Assembly (NCBI GenBank): GCA_032690845.1
Contig: CM064424.1
Location: 36,221,511-36,285,510, forward strand
Source of the DNA: Eleusine coracana subsp. coracana
Lineage: Eukaryota > Streptophyta > Magnoliopsida > Poales > Poaceae
Direction of reading: 5' to 3'
DNA length: 64,000 bases
Under the pieces are notes generated by a model, which was not told the origin of the DNA, made no database searches, and worked only from the letters and a program-made list of their open reading frames with translations. Position numbers and translations under genes: made by a program. This document shows positions 56,058 through 64,000 of the stretch, piece by piece; positions within the stretch are counted from its first letter, which is position 1; each line of letters opens with the position of its first letter.

Positions 56058-56853
56058 TGAGCGGGAGTTGGTGTTCTCTTGTATATATGTATCTTACCAT
56101 TTTTGCATTACATCTCATATGTAATATATGCATTGGTAGATGAGCTTTGATTCTTATGCTTTCTTGCATTTCTCTTTGCTATGATTGAGTTTGAGCTAAG
56201 TTGTGTGGATGTGATAGTAATCTCTCATGCTTAGATTTTCTAGATGGCCTGTTATAAACTCATTTGAGCAACATGCTAATCTTAAAGGTAAACTTGGCTT
56301 TTTGTGAAGCTTTTGAACTAATCCTGCTAAAAATTGCTCACCATGTATATAATTGCTTTTTATCCTTGTTGAAGCTTGTGTTGAGGCTAGTCTGAGGATA
56401 TCTTGGCCATGGCACCTTGTGTTTGCAAAATGTGGCTTTATGAATGTTTAGCTCATGATGCAACATTATGGGAACGATTGTTCCTTTTGCCGCAAAGGCA
56501 TGCTCATCCTTATACTTTTAAGTTGCAAAATAAGTTGATTGTGCTTCAAAGCCTCGGGGTGTTTGCTATACCTAGTGGTGAGACCCTACGCATAGATTAG
56601 AAGTAATATAAAATGCTAAATCCAAACATTGTACTTCAAAGCCTCGGGGTGTTTGCCGTACCCAGTCGTGCGACCCTCTGCACGGATTAGAAGATACATG
56701 AGTATCACATAAGAATAATGTTTTCTCTTTTCTTATGAGTCTCTGTTGCATATGTGAGCATTTGTAGACCTTATTTTCTATGAATGCTTGTTGCCTTGGT
56801 TGAGATTGAGACTGGTGTTGGTGGCTCTTAAAATCCAATATCAGCCACCAACC
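56058..56853 (+). other. Post-pol noncoding region of SIRE copy 2
   Basis: About 800 bases with no convincing frame beyond a 65-codon stretch at 56403-56600. It includes a 91-base-period duplication: CTTCAAAGCCTCGGGGTG at 56544 and 56635, each ending with a GGATTAGAAG-like motif. In SIRE elements an env-like ORF would follow, but the Athila LTR begins at 56854. Confidence 0.55.
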
Positions 56854-58719
56854 TGTTGGGAATTGCAAGGTAAAGACTAAGGTCTAAATAAAAACTTGCT
56901 TAAACTAATGAAGTTCCATGAGTTTTGGTGGAATATGTGTTTGCAGGTTCAAAAGGGCCAAAATTATGTAAAAACATGAAGAAACGCCCTGTTGGCCGAT
57001 CCTACCATAAAACAACCGGCCAATAGGGTCGTTTAAGGCTGAAATCAGGACCCAGGCAAGGTCATGACGGCTGAAATCAGAAGCCAGCCGACAGGGTCAT
57101 ATGAGGCTGAAATTAGCCACCCAGCTGATCAAACCGGAGTCATCATCAGGATGATCATGCGACCCGACCGACCTTGCAAAACACTCCAAGATAAGGTCGT
57201 TTTCCATTTCCAGACTAAGGAGGGTAAAAAGTGGAGAAGTAAAGGAGGCATCCACATGACACAACATGGACAAGTGAAAATATGACTCGGAGGGGGTCAG
57301 CACCCAAAAGGGGCCGCCGCCCAGCATACCCCGCCGCCCGGCCTGGAATTCTACTCCCGGGGTGTCCAACCCACTCGGCCCATTATGCCAACCGACGCCA
57401 AGTGGATAAGGCGGCCGGGAACCGACCCAACAACCGTCATCCAAACCAAATCTGAGCCGTCCGAAGGAAGGCAGTCGGAAACCGACCAAATCTAAGGGCC
57501 ACCGGCACTCCCTGCCGCCCGGCCTGCCACGCCGCCCGGTAGGGGAATTTTTGGCCACCGACTTTCCTCCACCTCGAAGTACCCGCCAAGTCTTCACCAC
57601 CTATAAATAGAGGGGGAATTCGGCATAAATGAAGGAGGAAAGCAAGTGAAGCACATTGAAGTCCATTTCCCACTACTTTTCTTACTAGTAGAGTAGGTTA
57701 GTTAGTCGGGAGTTAGAGTCTAGTCGGGAGCTTAGCTCGGGATTCCAGAAATCATCTCGGAGTCTTGGTACGAGCTCTCTTCTATCTTTTCTCCTTTTGT
57801 GAGACTTATCTTTTATTAAATACAATTATCTTTTTCTTATTTATCTTGTCAAGTATTTATCTTTACTTAGTCAATTTCCTCAAGTTACAATTATCGGGAA
57901 AGAACTTTGAAGCATAGTTTACCGGATTCCTAGCTAGGACTTAATTAAGTTTAGTTCTCGAATAGAACTTAGACTTGGTTATTACCCGGCTATTCTTCCG
58001 CTAGGCCAACAGAAGAATATCTAGTGAAGGCGTAGGCTTGGTGCCTAAGTTAACACTAGTTGGATTTGCATTCGTCCCCACGGTCTGTGTGGTAGGCGGA
58101 AGGTGGTGACAACACTACCCGTTCCTTTAGTAATCCACCATGTTCAGGAAGTCTCAAGCAAGGTTGTCTAGCGGTAACGTGCCCACTAGTGCACGAGGTT
58201 AGTTACCAACCCTATTAGTGGATCGTTGTCATGCCTCGAAGTAAGCTTATTGGTGAAAGACTCGAGGCTGTACTATGGATTTGGTGTAAGCGCTCAACCT
58301 GAGTAACTAGGAATTTTGATGCTTGACTAGATTTAGGAAAGTTTATCTTAGAAATTTTAGACTTAGACTCGCTATCCTCCCGACTAGCTTAGTCGATCTC
58401 TTTTATCTATCTTAGTGTGGATTTCCCCTGTATCACTGCTCCCCTATTTATCACTGAATATCTTTACCCCTGTCTTTGGTAAGTTGGTATAACTCTTATA
58501 GTCATATCTTTGTTGAACCAAGATACTCTTATGCCAAGCTTCCCTAAGGAAAACAAATACGATACCTTGGAATACTCCCGAGTGAAATGCTATAATAGAT
58601 GTTCCGTGCGCTTGCGGATTGGTTCACTCTTCTCTTAAAGCATAAGAAACATCAATCAACACTTCGAGCGTTGTCACGAGATAATATTTTGGTGCGACGT
58701 TAAGAAGTGCCAAGAAGCA
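56854..58719 (+). repeat. 5' LTR of Athila copy B
   Basis: Begins TGTTGGGAATTGC at 56854 and ends AAGCA at 58719, four bases before the PBS; 1866 bp. TATAAATAG at 57602-57610 is the probable TATA box. U3 holds three 34-base tandem units (57025, 57059, 57093) of the form AGGGTCATATGAGGCTGAAAT. The left boundary is inferred from TG and loss of SIRE-like sequence; no 3' LTR in the window confirms it. Confidence 0.75.
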
Positions 58720-58723
58720 TTTC

Positions 58724-58741
58724 TGGCGCCGTTGCCGGGGA
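58724..58741 (+). other. Primer binding site, tRNA-Asp type
   Basis: TGGCGCCGTTGCCGGGGA, an exact complement to the 3' 18 bases of plant tRNA-Asp as I recall it, and the standard Athila PBS. Confidence 0.9.
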
Positions 58742-58855
58742 AGCAATAGGCTAAGATATCGCAATTTTAACATTGATATTTCTATTAAGGAGTTACTGCT
58801 TTTCTTAGTGGGCTTACCCTTGTTCTATTTATATGTGGCGTAAACAGGATGCTTT

Positions 58856-61389
58856 ATGACTAGTTTTGACCTACCAGACAACTACCACAATAATCTGGAG
58901 GCTTTGTTGAGGAGAGTGCATCAACGACTCACCCCTCCTTGACCTAGACTTGCTCTTGAAGCACTTCTGATCCCACCAGCTCAACAACAAGACCCTTCCA
59001 CGTCCGCTCAACCAACCATGGCTGAGAAGACAATCCGTGACTACTCCGCCCCGTCTGCAGACAACATCCGCACTGGTCTGAACCCGAACATGGGGAACAG
59101 AGGTTATGAGCTGAAACCGGCCCTAATCAACATGGTTTTGTCTAGTCCTTTATGTGGCAAGGCATCGGAAGATGCAAACGCCCACCTCCAATAGGTTTTG
59201 GCTTTGTGCAACACCTTCACCATGAGGGATGTGACTCCTGAAGCTATCCGCCTTCGCCTTTTTCCATTTTCACTGATGGGGAAGGCCAAGCAGTAGTTCT
59301 ATAGCAACCAAGACGATCTGACCACATGGGACAAGTGCTCCAACGCCTTCCTTGCCAAGTTCTTCCCGCTAGGCAAAACCAACGCCCTGCGGAATAAGAT
59401 TTCAAGTTTCCAGTAGCTAACCGATGAAAGCATCCCTAAGGCATGGGAGCATTTCCAAGAGTATACTCTAGCATGCCCACATCATGGAATGCAAGATTGG
59501 TTCCTAATCCAGAGCTTTTACCATTGGCTTAATCGTCCCGCTCGTGAGCACCTAGATGTAGCCACCGGAGGTTCCTTCTTCTCTTTGAAGGTCAAGGAAG
59601 CTCACACTCTCATAGAAAAGTTGGTCGCCAACTATAGTGGCTATGATGAGAGGCAGAGCCAGCCACAACCCAAGTTGAGGGGAGTCCACAACTTGATGGT
59701 ATTGGCATGTTAGCCATCAAGATGGATCAATTATTGAAGAAGATGGACGGACCTCAGACTGTCCAATCCCTGGACTCTCGCATGACCTGCGAGGTCTGTG
59801 GGAACCTTGGACACATGGGAAGCCACTGTCCGGAGACCCATGAAGAAGAAGTCAACTACCTCAACAATAGCAACAACAATGGGTTTAGGCCCCGTACGAA
59901 CAACTTTAGATGGGAGTCCAAGCCAAACCTTTCCTTCGACAAGAATACACTTTAGCAATTTTATACGTAATGAACCTTCCTTTCATGATCTTGTTCTAGG
60001 ACAATCTAAAATTAATGAAAGTATTAGTAGGAAATTTATTGCTACTGATAAAGTCCTAGAAAGCATAGATTCCTATATGGAAGCATTTAATACCTCTCTG
60101 CAAAACCAGCTTAGCCATAACAAAATGCTAGAGACGCAAATTGCTCAGCTGGCCGCTTCTGTTGTTAATCCTAACTCAGGCAAGCTCCTCGGTCAGCCGG
60201 AAGCTAGCCCCAAGGAAAATGTGAATGCCGTCACAACTGGAGGCGGAAAATCCATGCAAGAACTGCCAAATCCTATCAATGCAGGGAAGGATAGAGCACC
60301 CGATGAAGAGTCAGAATGGGTGGAAGAAATTGAGGTTGAGGAGGCAAAAGCACCCCTCAAGAAAGCACTGCATGAGTTCTATGATACCCCGATGCTGCCA
60401 TTTCCCGCTCGATAGAGGAAGCCAATAGTGGACGAGCAATTTGGGAAGTTTGTTGAGGTAATAAAGAAATTATATGTCAACATACCTCTACTTGATGCGA
60501 TGCAGGTTCCCACCTAATCCAAGTATTTAAAGGACATCCTCAACAACAAATGCCCAATTCCGTCCGTGGAGATCATTAAATTGACGGAGGAATGCAGCGC
60601 CGCTATCTAGAACTCTCTTCCAGAAAAGAAGCGAGATCCGAGGTGCCCAACCATCCCTTGTTCCATCAGGATGCAACAATTCAACAATGCTCTTTGTGAC
60701 TTAGGGGCGAGCGTGAGCGTCATGCCAAAGGTGATATATGATAAACTTAATGTCAATTCATTATCCCCCACAGCAATGTGTTTGCAGCTCGCCGACTAAT
60801 CAGTTCGCTACCTAGCGGGCATTGCGGAGGACGTACCTGTAAGGATAAGAAATTGTCTCGTCCCCGTCGATTTGTGGTGCTAGACATGGAGGCCTATGTG
60901 AAGATGCCTCTGATACTAGGTAGACCGTTCCTTAGCACCGCAAATGCCAATATTGACGTTGGGGCCGGAGAAATCCACCTTAACATTAATGGGCATGATG
61001 AGAAGTTCGCCTTCAAGCCCCGAACAGAACAATGCAATCAGGTACTCATCTTCTACTGTAAATATCCTAACACGGTGGAGAAAATAGAAGTATACCCAAT
61101 TGCACCAAAATTGGGTGCACCGGTGGTAAAAGTTGAGAATGCACCACCGCTGCTCAAGAAGAAGAACGAGCCACAGGAAATGAAGAGAAAGGTCTCCACC
61201 AAGCCAAAGAAAATCAAACAAGTGGGCGGAAGAAAGAAGTTGCACCGATCGTGGAAAATTCTCCATCCCCGACGGGCACCACAAAGAATTAAACGCGGAG
61301 AACGTCTTGTTCGAGACATCAAATCCGGACCCTCGTCGGGAGGTAAACCGATATTTATCCCCCTTCTTTTCCTTACCCCATTAAATTAG
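58856..61389 (+). pseudogene. Athila-type gag-protease, copy B
   Basis: ATG at 58856 (MTSFDLPDNYHNN), 115 bases after the PBS. Gag core FTMRDVTPEAIRLRLFPF and NQDDLTTWDKCSNAF near 59215-59350; zinc knuckle CEVCGNLGHMGSHC near 59787-59828. Protease near 60690-61000 with CDLGASVSVMP and LGRPFLSTANANIDVGAGEI, then a Lys-rich tail to 61389. In-frame stops include a TGA near 58948 and TAGs near 59192, 59296 and 59415. Comparison with copy A shows that at least two arose from CAG-to-TAG or TGG-to-TAG changes. A frameshift lies near 59707 and others near 59945, 60530 and 60880. Confidence 0.85.
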
Positions 61390-62517
61390 TTTTATTTTCC
61401 TTAACCACTAAATTAGGCTAAAAAAATTTGGTGATGACTCAGCCAAATTTACTGGCCGGGAGGTCAAATTCCATCAAAAACGACCCTCCGGGTGATGATC
61501 TGATCATCCAACCCGGCTAGTCAGATTTCAACAAACCGGGAGGTCATATTCCATGAAAATGACCACCCAGCTGGGTAAATTTTGGGAGGTCAGTTTCTAT
61601 CAAATTTTAGCACCCGGGAGGTCATATTTGGCGAAATATGATCACCGGCTAGCTAATCTTGAGGCATCTAACCTAAAATAACCCAGCCCAGTTTTAACAC
61701 CCTAGGGGTCATTTTTCATCAAAAACGACCACCTGGCTGGGTCATTTCTGTCGCCTGGCACAACTTTTCCTCGGATTCTTGGCACTTTTACTGCAGAGAT
61801 GATGGCCATGAGTGGTGGAGGTGTAGCCAGCCTTCTCTTGAAGAAAAATGTTCATCAAAAGCCCCACCATGAGTGAAAGTAAATGAATGAGAGCCACACA
61901 TGTTACCTCACTCTTTCACCACTCACACTCACCTGCCATCCTACTCACCTAGGACTCATGAGTGGCAGCACACTCATTGAAAACATACAACTTTGGCCAT
62001 CCCATCACTCTATCCTTGCTTGCTACACTCTTAGCAAATTTCTGGACAAATTGAGCAAGTGGATCACATGGCACTCGGACCTAGCCCTCTCCCATCACCA
62101 CTAAAGCAATATTGGAGCAAATGGAGGAGTAAGGCCTGCCGGCCGGCATGGGCTGCCGCTTGGCATGTCCCGCCGTCCGGCATAGAAAATTTTGCCCCAA
62201 GGCTCCCCTTGAGCCTATAAATACCGAGCACCCTCTCACTTGGTTCTCCACCCAAAACCTTCAGCTAAAAACATCTTCTCTCCCTCACAAACTCTCTCCC
62301 TTTGCACTCCTCTTCTCACTCCACTAGTTCTCTCTAGTAAGTGCCCTTTGAACTTAGCAATAATAGTGTGCTGCAATAAAACCAACTAGAGAGAATTTGT
62401 TGTCACCCTTGCACCTTTGAACGACTAACACTTGGACTACTAACCGAACGACTAATAGCTAACCATTATCATCATTTTGTCCTTCGGGTATTGTGTCCAA
62501 GTAACCCTTTTGTAGGA
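61390..62517 (+). other. Hairpin-rich spacer with internal promoter-like sequence, Athila copy B
   Basis: No reading frame. Five roughly 24-base imperfect palindromes of the form GGTCATTTTTCATCAAAAATGACC-like symmetry lie at 61462-61485, 61542-61564, 61588-61611, 61620-61643 and 61707-61730. Most are followed by CACC or CCACC(C/T). TATAAATA at 62216-62223, preceded by a GCCGYCCGGCAT stretch and followed by a C/T-rich leader, lies about 295 bases before the ORF-1 ATG. The same GCCGCCCGGC words precede the LTR TATA box, so the spacer may hold a second, U3-like promoter. Confidence 0.6.
62216..62223 (+). promoter_or_regulatory. Internal TATA box upstream of ORF-1
   Basis: CCTATAAATACC context, about 295 bases upstream of the ORF-1 start and followed by a pyrimidine-rich leader (CTCTCTCC, CTTCTC). 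It could drive separate ORF-1 expression. The matching site in copy A has lost the TATA. Confidence 0.45.
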
Positions 62518-63977
62518 ATGGCAAATATTTGGAGAGGCCTCTACACCAAGTTCAGCAGCAGCAACAACTCAAGCCATGGGAGGCGCACACCAAGTGAGCA
62601 CTCAGAAGCCAAGCACTCTGGAGCTTCACATGGGTATGCCCTGAGTTATCTCTCAGACACAATGTCCATATCCGAAGCTCCAATGGTGCAAAGCATGCAA
62701 GATGAAGAGTTTGAGAAGTTCATGGAGAGTGAAGAGAATATGGTGTACAATGACTACGACGAGCAAAGCAAATTCACTGCCATTCAAGATTGGGAATTCA
62801 CGTCTATGCACAAGTTCAACCACAACTTCCTTGAGCGAATTGGCATCCTCGCTGATTTCGAGTACGCGCTCAACACGACCGGATGGTATGATTTCTACCG
62901 CCTCAATGATTATGGTTCTAAATGGCTTACCATTGAATTCCTTTGCACCTTAAAAGTTCATACCACTCCGCCTAACAAATTAGGCACTCTTTATGAATTC
63001 TGTCTTTTTGGTGAAACCTATGAACAATCTTTAAAACAAATTAGTACCTACCATGGTTTTGACCGTAAGGCCGCCATAGACATTGATAAACTATAAAAGG
63101 TTTCACACCACAAGGACTTTGGGCTAAGATAGGAAATCCCATCACGGGGCAGGAGCGCACTAGCGACATTCATAACCCTTTGCTCCATATAATTCATCGC
63201 TTTATCACTCACTACCTCACCCCTTAGGGTGATGTATGTTCAATGAATAGTTTGGATAAAGCCTATCTCTATGCTGGGATAAAGAAAAGTAAAACGAACC
63301 CTACATTCTTCCTCATCAACCATTGGCTCACCGTAGCATTCAAGCAGCATGGACCTATCACTTTCACACCTTTTGTCACTAGAATTGCTAGAAAGGTTGG
63401 CGTGCTCCATAGAGCTAGAATAGATCATCTCCCTAGTGCTCCTTTGCTAGGGAAAGATCACTTTTGGCAAGCCCACCTTTTGAAGGAGGAGAACAATAGG
63501 TTCTACATGCTTTATCCAGCGCACGACGCAGAGATAGAAGTGCCTAACCCCAAGCTTACCATCATCGATAGAAAGAACTTTCTATACCAATGGCAAGCTC
63601 TCATGCAGCGTGCACGACACAGTGTTTCAGGGGTTAGGCCAGGAAGAAGAGCGCCTCGAATGGGTGCTTCAAGAAGCTCCCAATACCATTGGGAGCAACC
63701 ACAGTTCCCCGGATTTACTAGTTCATCAACACACTACACTACTTCATCCCATGGAGAGTATGAACCGTCCAATCCCTATGGGATGGGAAGTTACCATCAA
63801 CCTCATGGAGGCATAGGAACTTCACGTTCCACCCGATTCACATCATACAACTTTTCGGAGTTGGAAGATGACATGCAATACCTGGCTGCAAACGCTTATG
63901 AGACCAACATGAAAACTCAAGAAATACAAGCAGCCATAAGGGATGAACAAGAATGGCAGCAACAAACGTCAGAATAG
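62518..63977 (+). pseudogene. ATHILA ORF-1-like protein, copy B
   Basis: ATG at 62518 (MANIWRGLYTKFSSS). A Ser/His-rich N-terminus and acidic segment (EKFMESEENMVYNDYDEQ) precede the conserved ATHILA ORF-1 block: LERIGILADFEYALNTTGWYD, LTIEFLCTLKV and LYEFCLFGETYEQSL. A two-base TA insertion at about 63095 creates a stop and shifts the frame. The next block follows with TP-TAG near 63225, then MNSLDKAYLYAGIKK, PTFFLINHWLTVAF, GPITFTPFVTRIARKVG and LPSAPLLGKDHFWQAHLL. The C-terminal part is Gly/Ser/His-rich, ending in a TAG at 63975 that may interrupt a longer frame. Gene of unknown function; PF03078 membership is from memory. Confidence 0.75.
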
Positions 63978-64000
63978 CTTCAGATGAACCTCTCCATGAT

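Larger units (their letters stand above)
48480..56853 (+). mobile_element. SIRE-clade Copia retrotransposon, copy 2 (decayed, 3' end replaced)
   Basis: Plus-strand order: LTR 48480-50327, tRNA-Met PBS, gag with two zinc-finger regions around a coiled coil, protease, integrase, RT, RNase H, then noncoding sequence cut at 56854 by an Athila-type LTR. It is the same family as the minus-strand LTR/gag at 1-3170. At least ten stops or shifts; no env-like ORF or 3' LTR is present in the window. Confidence 0.88.
56854..64000 (+). mobile_element. Athila-type Ty3/gypsy element, copy B (runs off right edge)
   Basis: Order: LTR 56854-58719, tRNA-Asp PBS, gag-protease 58856-61389, hairpin-rich spacer, ORF-1 from 62518. 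It has no RT, RNase H or integrase between protease and ORF-1, exactly as in copy A on the minus strand at 3171-10315. It is less deleted than copy A but carries several stops. It was inserted into, or recombined with, the SIRE copy upstream. Confidence 0.85.

Noticed and set aside
57097..57673. Minus-strand frames of 78-167 codons
   Set aside because: They lie within the U3 region of the Athila LTR and reflect its GC-rich low-stop composition.

Overview
The window is a plant nuclear genome segment, almost certainly from a grass. The evidence is a dense nest of plant LTR retrotransposons (Copia SIRE-type, Copia with a 510-bp LTR, Gypsy Tat-type, Gypsy Athila-type, a chromovirus-like relic), grass-style MITEs, and one spliced host gene with a GC-rich first exon and GT-AG introns. 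Nothing bacterial, viral or organellar was seen. The genus cannot be fixed by eye; an Oryza-like genome is plausible but unproven.

Layout. 1-3170 (minus): LTR and gag of a SIRE-clade Copia element running off the left edge. 3171-10315 (minus): a decayed Athila-type Gypsy element (partial LTR, PBS for tRNA-Asp, gag-protease, spacer, ATHILA ORF-1). 10316-12729 (plus): the 3' end of another SIRE-clade element (env-like remnants and polypurine tract). It abuts 12740-29894 (plus), a 5'-truncated Tat-lineage Gypsy element with gag, protease, RT, two RNase H domains, integrase, an antisense seven-exon gene, PPT-like tandem repeats and a 3' LTR. Inside it, at 17743-25064 (minus), sits a complete young Copia element with an uninterrupted 1318-residue Gag-Pol, two 510-bp LTRs differing at three sites, and a 5-bp target duplication. 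29895-36490: low-coding DNA with a SINE-like tRNA promoter, a CACTA terminus, palindromic repeats and a Stowaway-like MITE.

36493-42218 (minus): the one convincing host gene, six exons encoding a 316-residue prostaglandin E synthase 2-like glutaredoxin/GST-fold protein. Its 3.5-kb fourth intron carries LINE, retroposon and MITE debris. 42219-48479: mostly anonymous, with a chromovirus-like relic at 46155-47660 (minus). 48480-56853 (plus): a second copy of the SIRE family, decayed, with 5' LTR, PBS, gag and pol. 56854-64000 (plus): a second copy of the Athila family, running off the right edge.

Most notable: the antisense, intron-bearing gene inside the Tat element, whose seven exons still join in phase although it is littered with stops; and the Athila-type family, in which both copies put a hairpin-rich, promoter-like spacer and ORF-1 where reverse transcriptase and integrase should be. 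All comparisons were made by eye; no database or alignment program was used.
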